A stretch of DNA of 64,000 nucleotides, from contig JAEHOE010000108.1 of NCBI GenBank assembly GCA_016858145.1, positions 395,858-459,857 on the forward strand, in the 5' to 3' direction. Shown here piece by piece: positions 27,743 to 38,957 of the stretch (position 1 is the first letter of the stretch; every line of letters starts with the position of its first letter). A program made the position numbers and the translations under genes. The DNA comes from Edaphochlamys debaryana. Its lineage: Eukaryota; Chlorophyta; Chlorophyceae; Chlamydomonadales. The notes below the pieces were generated by a model that was not told the origin of the DNA, did no database searches, and worked only from the letters and a program-made list of their open reading frames with translations.

Positions 27743-29778
27743 ATGGCCGCGGTACTGTTCGCAAGGTCGCTCCAGCCGGCCCCTCGCAAGCGCGCGACGA
27801 GCCTTGCGTTGCGATGCATTTCCACAGCGCTGCCGCTCGACCTCGCGGATGCGAGCCACCTGCAGCTGCTCAGGGCTTGCTTGGCGCGCCACATCCTACA
27901 GCGCCTCGCGGACGGCGCGAGCCTGCGCCACTTGGTGCGTGCCACTTGCACGCCACCGCTCTTGGCTTGACGCCCCTCGCTCCCCCCGTCCCGTCGTGTC
28001 CACCCACGCTTTGCCGGCCACAACAGCCAGCGCCACCCTTTACCGCCCGACATACTCATTGCTTCTCTGTTCGATAACTGCAGGGCGTCATCCCTCTCCA
28101 CGCACCCGTTGCGCCGCCTGCCTTTGCTGCGCTGGAGCAGGAACTGGTCAGGGAGGCTGCAGTAACGGCAAGGACCGGCGGGCGGGGCCCACACGCTGTC
28201 CTCAGGCGCCACCTGGGCCAGGAGGAGACGCACGAGGGCCACCTCACGCCCTCAGGTGCTAGCGATTTGGGGACTTGTGGGAATGGGGCTAAGGCCGGCG
28301 CTGTTGAGCAGGCGCGGATGGGCGGGGTTGTGTGGTGCGGGGTCGAGGACCGCATCGTTAGTCACGGCGGGATGTGCCGTGCAGAGGTAGCAGGCTAAAT
28401 TACACCCAGGGCCCCGGAGGACCCGTCCCAGCGTAGGGGGCGGCATGCCCGCCTCTGCGCCCCCTCCATACGCTCTGCCCTGTGCTTGGGCCTGCTGCTA
28501 TGATGCACCCGACGGACAGGGTTACCCCCTTCCTCGCACCCGCTAACCTCGCTCAACACTCCCTACGCCCCCCGTCCTCCCATCCGCAACACAACACTGC
28601 ACGCAGGAAAGCGCTGCCTGCTGGCCCCCGGCCCCCGCGTGCGGCGCTTTCAGGACCCTTCCCTCGCGGCCTTCGCGGCCGCCGTGTTCCGAGCGGCGGA
28701 GGAGCAGCGGGCGCCCCTGGTGCGTGTTGCTGGGCGGGTTGCGAGCGAGAACTGTTGATGGAGTTGAGTATCCCGGGGCCATGCCGGCGATCTGGCGAGG
28801 TACGGGTAGGAAGAGGGGGGTCGGGGTTAGGGGCAGGGCGGGAGACGGTTGCGTGTGCAAATTTGGACATGTTGTGTGGTGTGCGTCCGGAGGCGGCGCG
28901 GGAAGCGGTTGATGCTAGAACACCCCGCCATGGCTTGCGCAGTACCGGTAGGAAGGGAGCCTGCGCCATACGATTCCTGCTCCACGCGCGCTCCACCCCG
29001 TCCCCGCCCGGAATCCCCCCCCCCCCAAGGTCACTCTGTCGCCGCACTGCCTCTTCCACGCCCACCTCTTCCTGGCGCGGGCCCCCGCCGCCGGACTGGG
29101 ACTCCTGCTGCACGCCTGCGAGTACCCCGGCTGGGACCCAGAGGCCTTCCCCTACCACCTGGGTCACTGCCAGGTGAGGGCGGTGCCGGGCCAGGGGGTT
29201 CATGCGCCGCCGCCAGCACCGCCCGAACTTGCCGAAGGTTAGGGCTAGATCCCGTTCCGTCGTCCGCGCTTCCTCCTCCAGCATGCGTGCCCCCCTTCGC
29301 CTCGCCTGAACTTCCCTACCAGCACCTTCCCACGCCCCGCTCAGCCCCGCGCCCACCCCCCGTCTCCCCGCACGCCAAAACCCCGCAGGAGGGCAGCCCG
29401 CTGCGCGCCTCCCCGCAACAGCTCGCCACGCGGAACCTGCTGTGGTACGGCGGACGCATGGCGGTGCTGGACGTGTCGCCGGGGCACGTGACGCGGGGCC
29501 TGCTGTGGGAGGAGACGGCGGAGCTGTGCACACTGTACGAGGAAGACTGGGGGCTGCCCCTCGCAGACCTGACGATTGAGTTTGGTGGGGTTGGGGGTGC
29601 TGCAAAGGCGGTGGGCTGTAGCGGTGGGTGGGCAGAGCCCGGAGATGTGGGTGTGGGACTGGGAGGAAGGGGTGTCGGCGTGTGGGGGAGTGGTGGGGCG
29701 GAAGTGGAGGGGGGTGGAGTGCCGGCTGGGCCGAGGCCGCTGGGGCTGGTCGTGAGCTTGCGCGGAGGCGACAGCTAG
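27743..29778 (+). CDS. Unidentified protein, possibly organelle-targeted (5 exons, about 336 aa)
   Basis: I do not recognise a family. Exons: 27743-27934, 28084-28255, 28607-28719, 29030-29173, 29389-29778; phases fit and the acceptors are good. The first 25 residues (MAAVLFARSLQPAPRKRATS) are basic and lack acids, compatible with a mitochondrial or plastid presequence. Conserved-looking stretches are KRCLLAPGPRVRRFQDPSL, PHCLFHAHLFLARAPAAG, CEYPGWDPEAFPYHLGHC, and TRNLLWYGGRMAVLDVSPGH followed by WEETAELCTLYEEDWGLPL. The density of Trp, Cys and His argues for a folded domain. The last 60 residues are Gly/Val-rich and may instead be an intron read through: a GT donor after IEF at about 29582 is possible. 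In that case the true C-terminus is elsewhere. Confidence 0.55.
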
Positions 29779-31688
29779 AGGCTGTCATGGGAGGGGGTGC
29801 GGAGTTTGATGGAGTATGACCGTATGAGACAATGACCGTGTGTGCTGCGGCGGGAGGCTCAGGCGCCCACCGCCCAGGCCTCCTCGTTGGCTTTATGCTG
29901 AGTGGAACGTGGTGGTTGGGCGCCGTGCCGCCTGTGAACGGGGAAACCTTTCGGGTTGAAATGGGAGGAGACTCTACGGTTTTACCGCCACCAGGAGCCA
30001 GGGTGCCAGCAGTCACTCGTCGAAAGTAGAGGCCAAAGGTCAGACATAAGCCTTGGCCGCAGGCTCGCGCCGGCAACCGTGTCACTGGAGTTGGGCCGAG
30101 GAACGGAAGAAAGAGCACTCGGGACCCATAAGCGGAAGGGGCGCTAGGCGGGTGGGATTGGCTGAGGTCAGCGTCCAGACCCACCCACCCGGGCGTCCAG
30201 ACCCACCCACCCGGACCCACCCGGGCTGCCTCCGACCACTCACCCGGGCTGACTGGACTGAGGCTGGTGTGTATGGGCGGGCCCCCCACCAAATCCAAAT
30301 CCACCGTTCCCGCGCTGGATCATGGCCACGGCCCACGGATCTCAGTACAGAGGAGGGCGGATGCATGGAGCCAGGGTGCCATGCCTGTCCAGGGACGAGG
30401 CCAAAGGTCACGCATGACGCATGAGCTTCTGCTACAGCCTCACGCCGGCAAGCGGCAACCCGGCCATAGGCCGAGGCAGGGAAGACGGAGCACCAGGCCG
30501 TCCTGGGTTCCCGACATGGTCCAGCCGGCCGCCTTGGCCTCCTATGATCCCACGGCGGTAGAATGATGAGGGGGGTTCTACGGGCCTGGCCCTAGCGACG
30601 TGGCGTGACGACCGAAAGTCAGTCACGTAGTGTGGGTGTCGGTGTGCAGGTGGCACACCCAGTAGGTGGCGCTCTCGCTCAACCGCCCCCTTCTGGAGGC
30701 GGTTCCTGCTGTGACCATCGCATCCTCCGGTGGATACCCTACCCCCATCGGGCTTGCCCCCTAGTTGGTACGCACGGGAGTACGCGTGGGGGAGCGAGTT
30801 GCCTTCTAGCTCCTTGGGAAAAGTCACGGCAAGGACCCGTAGAAGAGAGACGTGACCGAGAACTCTGGTCAAACCTGGTCGAAGCGGGTAAGGAATTAGT
30901 TTTTGTGAGGGAGGGGGGTCACTGAGCGTGCCGCTTCCTCAGGGTCAGCTACCCCAGCATTTCAAGGTCCGAGGCCCAAGGAACCACGCTGGCGTCCAAA
31001 GCCGCAGGGGTAACCGAGCCAGCGGCCGGGGCAAGAGCGTAACCGGACGGCCCGGAGCTGCGGAGCTGAGGGGCCTTCGACGTCGGCCCTCCGACATATT
31101 CGAGTGCCGCAACCGCACCCCGCTTGCGCCTCATTGTAATCAGCTCAGGCTTCTCTACTGAATTCTGCATTGCATACAACGCTCCTGGCCGCGCCGCGTC
31201 GCGGGGTGACGCAGATGCCGCGCAAAACCCCCAGGCCATACGTCCGCGAAGGGCACTCCTCTTAGCGGGCATGTGTCGACATCAACTCCAGCCAGTGGCG
31301 ACACTCGGCGTGCTCTCGTCGGGCCGTCAGTCAAAGCTGACCGCCATGTGATCCGGCCAGGTCGGAGCTCACGTCCTCCCGAAAACACCAGCCCCGCAAC
31401 CTGAGCGACACCCTATCCCTACGGTCGCGGACTGCGGCGCCGCCGGGCTGTTTCGGCGCGCCTAGGATGCAGCCGGATTGTATCTCGGCGCGCGATGGGT
31501 CGTATTTTTCGCGCGGGGCACTTATGCTGGCCCGCCGCCATTTCTTTCGCATACTCCCTTGCATGTCAATAGCTTTCCGGTTGTCTGGTCTGGTCTCTGC
31601 TTCCGTTAGGCGTGCTTCGCCTAGTCTCTGTCTCCCCCGGCCGTCGCTTCTGCGGGCCTACTCTTCAGGTCCAGAAAGCCGGTCAAAA
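29779..31688. other. Intergenic region upstream of the glycine-rich RRM gene
   Basis: About 1.9 kb. It holds one copy of a dispersed 66-bp repeat (30660-30725) and short internally repeated stretches (aggccaaaggtca at about 30030 and 30400). The RRM gene promoter and 5' leader should be at the right end. No gene is supported. Confidence 0.5.
30660..30725 (+). repeat. Dispersed 66-bp repeat, copy 1
   Basis: The segment runs from cagtaggtggcgctctcgct to ctgctgtgaccatcgcatcc. Near-identical copies lie at 34769-34835 (+) and 35116-35183 (-). Confidence 0.9.
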
Positions 31689-32935
31689 ATGTCGACGAAG
31701 CTTTACGTCGGTGAGCAGGGCTTGAGGGCAGTGGCCGAAACCCGGGCCGCGTTTGGCGCGCATCTTGGCCCGAGGCGGCGCCATCTTCATATTTCCCGCG
31801 CCCTGACCCCGCATTGGCTGTCGACTTGCAGGCAACCTGTCGTGGGACACCCGTGCCGACGACCTGACCCAGCTTTTCTCCAAGTTCGGCAACGTCGAGG
31901 ATGCCTTCGTTGCCACCGACCGCGAGACCGGCCGCAGCCGCGGCTTCGGCTTCGTGACCCTCGAGTCTACCGCTGCCAAGAACGCCTGCGCTGAGTGCGA
32001 CGGCACCGAGTTCATGGGCCGGTGAGTTCTTTTGGCATGAGCACGCCGCCTCGTTTCGGAACAGGCTTGCTTATCTGGCCTGCCTGTTTTCGCCCCGCAG
32101 CACCATCCGCGTGAACGAGGCCACGCCCCTGGGCGAGCGCCCGCCGGGTGAGTCTTAGCGTTCCGTAGGGTCGGATCTGAGATGCATCTCGCGAGCCGCG
32201 ACGGGACCGTGACTTCCGCTTCCACATATATCGATTGCCTTGCCTATACTGTCCATGTGTATGGACTCACTTGTGCGAGTGTCGCTGTTGCTCGAAACGC
32301 GCGTCTCAAGCAGCAGTTTTCCCCTTGGTCGTTTCGTCTTATCCCTCCCCCTTCCCCTCCTCCTCGCAGGTGGCCGCGGTGGCGGCTACGGTGGCGGCCG
32401 CGGCGGTGGCCGTGGTGGCTACGGCGGTGGCGGCTACGGTGGCGGTGGCGACGGTAAGCCAGTCAAGAATCAGCTCCGTACCTTGCAGCTCTGTACCTCC
32501 GCGCCCTTGGTCGGCGTGTGCCTTCACCCTGCTGACTTGACCCTTCTTATCTTGCACGCAGGTGGCTACGGCGGCGGCTACGGCGGTGGCCGCGGCGGCG
32601 GTGGCTACGGTGGTGGCGGCCGCGGTGAGTCGTGGTAAACACCGTGAGTGGTAGCCCGAGCGCAAGATCCCATGCGGATTAACAAGCAGTACTTTGCCCC
32701 GCTGTACCCTCATCAAGCAGTAGTTCGCTTTGCTGTACCTAAACCAATGTACTCTACGCTGCCGTCCTTTCTGTTGTACATCAACACTGACCTCTGCTTC
32801 TCTTCGTCCCGCGTGTGCTCTCCAGGCGGTGGCTACGGCGGCGGTGGCTACGGTGGCGGTGGCCGTGGCGGCGGTGGCTATGGCGGTGGCGGCTACGGTG
32901 GCGGTGGCTACGGTGGCGACGCCGGCGGCTACTAG
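31689..32935 (+). CDS. Glycine-rich RNA-binding protein, RRM plus Gly-rich tail (6 exons, 171 aa)
   Basis: A single RRM followed by a Gly-rich tail, the layout of plant GRP/class IV RNA chaperones used in stress and circadian mRNA control. Exons: 31689-31710, 31832-32021, 32101-32147, 32370-32453, 32562-32624, 32826-32935. RNP2 is KLYVGNL; RNP1 is RGFGFVTL; the RRM ends with TIRVNEATP. The tail is built of GGYGGG and GGRGG units spread over exons 4-6 and ends GDAGGY-stop. Each Gly exon begins and ends in phase 1, so exons can be skipped without a shift. The ATG at 31689 (caaaaATGTC) has the best context. An in-frame upstream ATG at 31563 would add 42 residues of presequence type. Reading through the exon 5 donor gives an alternative end, RGESW-stop, at about 32637. 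Confidence 0.93.
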
Positions 32936-33130
32936 ATCCAAGGGCCCGTCATTGTGTGAGCCAGGATAGTGCAAGTGCGTCAAGTTGGTATGGATTTGGG
33001 CGTGGTCTGCATGTGCAACTTTGTGCGGGGTTGAACCCGTCGAGATGCGTTTACGGGCACACGAGGTTTCAGCATGCTTGGAAAGCGACTTATGTTTCCC
33101 CTGCCGCTGCGCGGCTCTCGTTCGGAGTGC

Positions 33131-33152
33131 CGTTGCGTTAGCCCCTGCTTTA
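33131..33152 (+). terminator. Small 3' hairpin after the RRM gene
   Basis: The sequence gcccctgctttagcaggggt can fold into a 7-8 bp stem with a ttta loop about 200 bases after the stop codon. It may be a 3' UTR structure; a role is not shown. Confidence 0.35.
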
Positions 33153-34280
33153 GCAGGGGTCAGTGCGGCATTGTACAGGGTTTCGGTGCTTTACGGTGCT
33201 TTGCGGTTCCTTGTTGTTGGGCAACACAACGTCAGTTTGATTTGTGAACGCCTCGCTTGAAGATGACACTGCAGCAAAGGGCAGATCCTATACGCCCGCA
33301 GTTGGTTGCTTGCGGCATGCAGTTTGCGTTCGTCTCCGCGTGTTATGATGGTTGGGCTTTCCGGCTGATTTTGTTGGCTTCCGCGCTCGCACGCGTGTGC
33401 ACAGGTGAACACACTTGGGCTGCCGCCTGACGGCGGTTTGCCTGTGCACGCGGCGTTTGCTTTCCAGAGCTTCCCCGCTTCCCGGCTTCTGTCTCCAGTT
33501 CTGGCTCTGCAGCAAACCCACCGGCGGCCTTCCCAATTGGGGTCCGACCCGGCACACGCTGTTTGCTGGTTTGTGCTGGCTCACGTGGGGTCCGTGCGCG
33601 CGTATGTGTCCCTTGGGCGCCTTCCTTTTGCGGATGATGGGGCGTTCCCTTTGGCGGCGCGCGCGCGGGCCCGGTTACGGCATGTCGCTGGTGTGTGTTT
33701 GGTCACGTGGCAAGGTTTCGGATCTTTGGGAGCATCGACCGCTCCCAAGCTACCTTATGACAACGAGGGCCATTCTTTCGAAGAAATGCGCAGCCTCCCC
33801 ACCCCGTCCCCTTAAGCTACATTCATCATTGGCCGGATTTAGGTGTTTGGTCGGAAACGCACTGTTTGCGTGGTAGGCCGTCCGGCGGTGCCGGCGTGCC
33901 GAAACTTGAACCCTGAGAGCGCTGCGACTGCCTGGCTCCCGTGTAACGATACACGACTGTGCGAAGATACCTCGTGCCTCGTGCCCATCTTCATCCCTTC
34001 ACCCCACCTACACTTGCTCGACAGGACTAGCCAGCCTCATGTCTCTGCGCCTTGTGCCCTACTCTCTATTAGCCTTCCATTCCTGACTAGCCTGTGTTCA
34101 CTCGCGGCAGTCGCAGGGTACCTTCACCCGTCCGTTGCCCTGCGTGGCCACGTACCACTCCATGCCTTTACGCCACCAGCCCTCATCAGCCCAGTACCAG
34201 CCAGCCTCTTGCCTCTGCGCCTTGTGCCCTGCTCTGTAACCCTCAGCTCGCCTGCCGCACATTGTCTTCGTCCGCCCGCC

Positions 34281-35094
34281 ACCTGCTCCTTGAGTTCCGC
34301 TGCTCGACGTGTCTCCGCGGCTTGTGCCCTTCAGCCTTTACTCCGTCACCCCCCACCGCATCAGCCTGTGTCTCACGCCCCTGCTTTCAGGGCTGCAGCC
34401 GTAGGTCGCCCTGTGCTCCGTCCCTGTGCTCCGTCCCTGTGCTCCGTCCCTGTGCTGCACCCCCGCCAGCACCAGCTGTTCCTTCGGGAGGCTCAGGCTG
34501 TGCTGAGGTGGTGCGGAGTGGTGGTGGCCCCCTACCTCACTGTGCTAGGCTGCCGCCTGCGCAGGGAGCGGCAGGAGGTGTTTGACGGGCTGGTGGCGCA
34601 AGGGTGTGCAGATCGAGTTTCTGGAGGCCGGTGCGTGGAAGCAGTTCGACTTCGGCCCTACGGGGTAGCTCTCTTGCGCTTGCGTGACCTCAACTCTGGC
34701 CCTAACGGAGCATGCGGGTTGGGTCATCGCGTATGTAACTGTATCTGTATCTTTGCTCCGTCCCTGTGCAGTAGGTGGCGCTTTCGCTCAACCCCTCCCC
34801 TTCTGGAGGCGGTTCCTGCTGTAACCATCGCATCCTGTGCTCCGTCCCTGTGCTCCGTCCCTGTGCGTTGCGCTGCATCGCTGTGCCGCTCCGTGCATAC
34901 CGTTGCACGCACACGTGATCGCACAGGGGCTGCTGAGGCTGCATGTCCACGTCCATCCCCCATCTGCCTGCATCAGCCACACTTGTACCGCTAACCTGCT
35001 CCTTGAACTCTGCTGCTTGATGTGTCTCCGCAGCTTGTGCCCTTCACACCGTCATTCCCCACCGCATCGGCCTGTGTCTCTCGCCCCTGCTTGC
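34281..35094. repeat. Direct duplication of about 105 bp plus 13-bp tandem runs
   Basis: 34281-34388 and 34993-35094 are diverged copies sharing cctgctccttga, gtgtctccg.gcttgtgcc and ccccaccgcatc.gcctgtg. Between them, runs of tgctccgtccctg occur at about 34408-34452 and 34841-34866, with a single unit near 34755. Confidence 0.85.
34769..34835 (+). repeat. Dispersed 66-bp repeat, copy 2
   Basis: It matches copy 1 with a few changes, including gctttcgctc in place of gctctcgctc and gtaaccatcg in place of gtgaccatcg. It is flanked on both sides by tgctccgtccctg units. Confidence 0.9.
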
Positions 35095-35115
35095 CGCTCC
35101 GTGCACACGCTGGCA

Positions 35116-35183
35116 GGATGCGATGGTTACAGCAGGAACCGCCTCCACAAGGGTAGGGGTTGAGCGAGAGCGCCACCGACTGG
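35116..35183 (-). repeat. Dispersed 66-bp repeat, copy 3 (inverted)
   Basis: Reverse complement of copies 1 and 2 (ggatgcgatggttacagcag ... gagagcgccaccgactg). It follows directly on the second copy of the 105-bp duplication. Confidence 0.88.
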
Positions 35184-35980
35184 CAGGGACATGCCTGCGT
35201 GTGCATCGGAGCTTTGACCTTACAACCAAGTAACCAAGTGCTCCCGCCTGCTCACAGTGTGCCGATTGTGGCGCTCCTCCACGAACGCCGCATGCGCAGA
35301 GTTTGGGCTGACCACGGCCACCTCATGCCACCGCCGGCCGGCCCCTGGCCGGCCTTGCTTATCACGTAACCTCGTCCCCTTTTCCCATTCCCCCTGGCCA
35401 ACCCGAGAGCCAAAAGGTCCAACACCGTATTCTTAATGCAGGCTGGTGTACACCAACACGCGAGCCTTTACATCAATGGTATCGGCAACACAGCCGCAGT
35501 GCACAGTACCCCAACAGTCAGCTCACGAACCTGCCCGCTGCTCTTCTCCGCTTCATGTCACGGGGGGTCTGGACCCCGCCCGCCTCCTACCCCAGGAGTC
35601 CCAGCTGTCGAACCGTCCTGCATCCCCCCCGCACGTGTCCACCGGTTCCCACCGGTTCCCAGTAGTCTTCTCCAACACCCCAGCGGGCCGTGCCAAGGTC
35701 GGGCGGGGCAGTCCTCGCTCTGCCGTGACTGCACGGCGGGGGAGGGAGGAGGGGGGGGATCGGGGGCAGGCGCAGGACCGGGCGTGTCAGCCGGGTGGGC
35801 ACGGCTCAACGCCATCCGCCATCTTCCATCCGCCCGGCCCCTCGCCACGTGTCCCCTCCCCTCGCTGCTCTTCCCCCCCTGCCGTCGCCCCCCTCACCAC
35901 CGCGTCACCGAACGTCTACCTGTGGTCCGTACCCCGAGCCGGTACTCCACGAACCCGAGGAGGGCACCCCGTTCATGGGC

Positions 35981-36052
35981 GGCTACGCTTCACAGGCATT
36001 TTGCATCGGCCTACGAAATGCGATGCCACGACTCCACGGCACTACGCCCCGA
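35981..36052 (+). repeat. 72-bp dispersed repeat, copy 1
   Basis: ggctacgcttcacaggcatt, then ttgcatcggcc and aatgcgatgccacgactcc. An inverted copy lies at 39737-39806 within a methyltransferase intron. Confidence 0.88.
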
Positions 36053-37020
36053 CGACCCGTTGTCTACGGTATACCGTAATCACCTCGAGCCGGTACCCCG
36101 AGCCAGTACCCTGGGCGTGTGCCTCCCCCCGGGCAAGCCTCACCTCGAGCGCCCCGCGGCAGTCGCTCATGGCGTCAGCCCATGTAAGGTGAGCCAAAGC
36201 CAACGGAGACGACGGAAGCCCAGGCCAGGCCAGGCTGTCGCGGCAACGCAGGTAGCTGCTGGCAGCTGGGCGCTGCCCCGCTGGGCGGCCTGCAGCAGCA
36301 CGCGGCGCCGGGCAAGGGACGAGGGATGAATAAGATTCAGCCTGGGACTAGACACGCGGCCTTCTTGTCCATATACAAGCCTTCTTCTAGCAGACTTCGA
36401 AGGCTACGTAGCCGATAATTGTTGGGCTTACTAGTCTAGTCGAGCAGACTAGACGGGGCTTGGCAAATGGGGGGAGGCCAGCTCCTACCCAGGCGTGGGT
36501 ATGCCCACTGCCCGGCTGCCCGCAAGGTATGCCCTTGGCCCCGAGCCCAACACCCACGTGTCCATTGTCCCCACACGGCCACTCCCCAGCCACCCAATCC
36601 CCACGGGCCCAGCGACCTGTGGCTCTGCCCTCCCACCGCCAGCCCGCCGGGCCCTGCCCTCCCACTGCTGGGCCCCGCCTTCTCAGTGCGTGGCCCTGCC
36701 CTCCCACCGCCGCCTTACCGTCAAGGTCAGGACGGACGACAGGTTACAGGCAGCGAAGGCATTGTGTTGGGCAAAGGCCACCGTGGTGGTCCCGCAGTCA
36801 GCCACCGAAGAGCACATCGGAGCGCACATTGACGGGGACGTCCGCGTTTTCAGAGACGCAGGATCAGAGACTCCTTCCATGTTGTCTGACGTGCGGTGAC
36901 GCGTGTCAAAACAGGCAGTTAATCACCGGCGGCCACACCCATTGGCGTGTCCAGGGGTGCTGGTTGGGGCACCAGGGACGCTGGGAGGGGCCGCCTCGAG
37001 GTGGGCCGGCAGTGCTGCCC

Positions 37021-38778
37021 TCACGGCAGCGGCTGTGCCTGGCCGGGGAGGCCCTTGAAGAGGGGGGCCTGGGGGCTCCTGTGGTGAGGCGCCGGGGTGG
37101 GGGTTAAGGGAGCGCCAGGGCAGAAGGAGAGGGGCGGGAGTACGGGGGCGACGGGCGTGGGGAAGACTTCGGTCCCCACGCCTTCCCATCCCTCCCCATC
37201 ACTGATGGCATCAGACCCCGCCCCCGAAGCCCACCCGGACCACCGGGGCCCCTACCAGGCCCCGACCCACCAGGCCCCACCCGGGGCCCCACCCAGGCCC
37301 CCAACCAGGCCCAACCCGGGCCCACCTCTCGAGGCCCAGGCGGTCATAGAAGGCCGCCGCCTTGCTGGTGGCCCGCAGCGTCACCCGCCCGTACCCCCGC
37401 GCCGCCAGCCCCCCCGCCAGTCGCTGCAGCAGCGCCCGGCCCAGGCCCGTGCGGCGGAGGGAGGGGTGCACCGCTACAAACCACACGGTCGCCGTGGGGG
37501 TGGGGACGGGGGTGGGGTTGCAGGTGGGGCCGGGGCCGGGAAGGGAGGAGGCACGAAGGGCGGAGGCGGGGAAGGCGGTGGTGCTGGCCGTTGTCTGGTT
37601 GGCTTGGGCTAGGGCTTGGGGCGGAGCGGCCGGGGTGCTGGCCACAGGCATCGCGGCTGCTGCTGCTGCTGCCGGGGCCACCAGGCTCCGGCCCCGGCGG
37701 CTGGCCTTGCCCTTGGCCCTGGTGTTGTTGCTGGGGGCTCCGGGACGTGTCCCCTTGCTGCTGCTACTGCCACTGCTGCTGCTGCTGCCGCCAGCGCCAG
37801 CGGCCGTCGGCAGCGGGCCGGTGTCAGCAGATGCGAACCCCACCAGGCGCATCTCGCCCACACCTCTGCCCGCGGCCGCGCCGCCGGCCGGCTCGCCCGC
37901 CGACCCTGCGCCAGCTGCCGTACTACCAGCTGTCGTACTGCCAGCTGCCGTACCGCCGCCGTGCTGGTCGTACGGCACGTAGTCGTACGCCCACACGACC
38001 TCGTCTGCGTTGCGGAAGTCCTCCCGGCTCATGTCCAGGGCCACCTGCGCCGACATAAAGGACGACGGACTTCCTTTAATTAAGGGGCTGACAGCGCGGT
38101 GGTTGCGGGACATGGGGCCCTTGCGTGCCTTGCCGTACCGCTCAATGCGCTCCGGCCCTAACAACTGAGCGGGCAGAGACAGCCTGGCAGTTCCTTTGTG
38201 TCGGGGGGATCTGATTGCCTTGAGTGGCAGGGGCCGTGTGCCCGCCAGTCCCGCTGTGGTACTCACCAGCTCCATGAGGCCCTCCACCTCCTCGTACGAC
38301 AGATATGCACCGCCGTATTGTACGAACACGGGGTTGGGTTCCCGGGAGGCCCAGTCCTCGTCGGAGGGGGAGGGGCTGGCTGCGGCGGGGAGGGGGGCGC
38401 AGGGCGGACGGGGGGGCTCAAGTGGCCAGGGAAAGGAAGGGGACAGACAGGGCTTCCTGTTGCTATTGCTGCTGTGGCATGCGCACCTGGAGCCCAGCCC
38501 TCTGGTATAACGAAGGTGGGTTGGTCTGGCATCCAGCGTGAGCGCAGGTCGGGGGGTGGCCCGGCCCGAGCTCCCGTGCCCAAAGGGGCGGAGGGCGGGG
38601 TGGGGCGCGCCGCTCGCACGACCTGCAGGCGTCGCTGCGGGCATCGTCTCCCGCCGCTGTAGTGAGACGCCTTCCAGGTTAGGATTGGAAATGGCAGGGA
38701 GCTGCAGGCGCGCGGCGAAGGAGCAGCGCGACGAGGCGACCCAGCTCGCTTTCCGTCGCGGCCCATCATGTCCAGCAT
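37021..38778 (-). CDS. GNAT-family N-acetyltransferase, plastid-type (4 exons, 380 aa)
   Basis: A GCN5-related acetyltransferase, which transfers acetyl from acetyl-CoA to an amine (protein N-terminus or lysine in the plastid relatives). Exons: 38623-38778, 38267-38356, 37326-38164, 37021-37078; phases 0, 0, 2 join. The acetyl-CoA site is visible in exon 3: VWFVAVHPSLRRTGLGRALL contains the R-x-x-G-x-G loop. It is followed by GYGRVTLRATSKAAAFYDRL, the usual last strand and Tyr. The first 52 residues are Arg/Ser-rich with few acids, like a plastid transit peptide. A Gly/Ala/Ser-rich insertion of about 100 residues splits the fold between GFASADTGP and the AVHP strand. Exon 4 adds LERSPQAPLFKG and the stop. 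The start at 38778 is inferred from phase, because the nearer ATG at 38645 would not join exon 2. Confidence 0.85.
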
Positions 38779-38957
38779 CGCGTTCGGCTCGGCCCGCTTA
38801 CTGCGTCTGACACCTTGCTACACAATCTACACAAACTTTTCAAGCGAAGGTGTTACACGCCCCACGCAGCTTTCGCAATTCAGCCCGATTTCTGCACGAC
38901 CTGCGCTGGACTGTGCGGGCCACCCGATGACTGCTACTGCTTAGAGTGTCTGAAACG
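38779..38957. promoter_or_regulatory. Compact divergent promoter, GNAT (-) and arginine methyltransferase (+)
   Basis: Only 179 bp separate the two start codons, so both 5' UTRs and both core promoters must share it. It is AT-richer than its surroundings (cacaatctacacaaactttt at about 38820-38840). No TATA box is evident. Confidence 0.6.

Larger units (their letters stand above)
32936..37020. other. Repeat-laden intergenic region
   Basis: About 4 kb with no supported gene. It contains two copies of the 66-bp dispersed repeat, a direct duplication of about 105 bp (34281-34388 and 34993-35094), runs of a 13-bp unit (tgctccgtccctg) and a 72-bp dispersed repeat at 35981-36052. Long plus-strand open frames (33843-34994 and 35436-36329) overlap these repeats and have no domain, so I treat them as chance. 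A minus-strand TGTAA at 36748-36744 lies about 275 bases after the GNAT stop codon. Confidence 0.6.

Noticed and set aside
28553..30304. Long minus-strand open frame (583 codons)
   Set aside because: It is antisense to the exons of the gene at 27743-29778, is Pro/Arg-rich without domains, and reflects GC-rich codon structure.
33843..34994. Plus-strand open frame of 383 codons
   Set aside because: It runs through tandem tgctccgtccctg units and duplicated blocks and has no domain or splice support.
35436..36329. Plus-strand open frame of 297 codons
   Set aside because: Pro/Arg-rich, no domain, overlaps the dispersed 72-bp repeat; likely chance.
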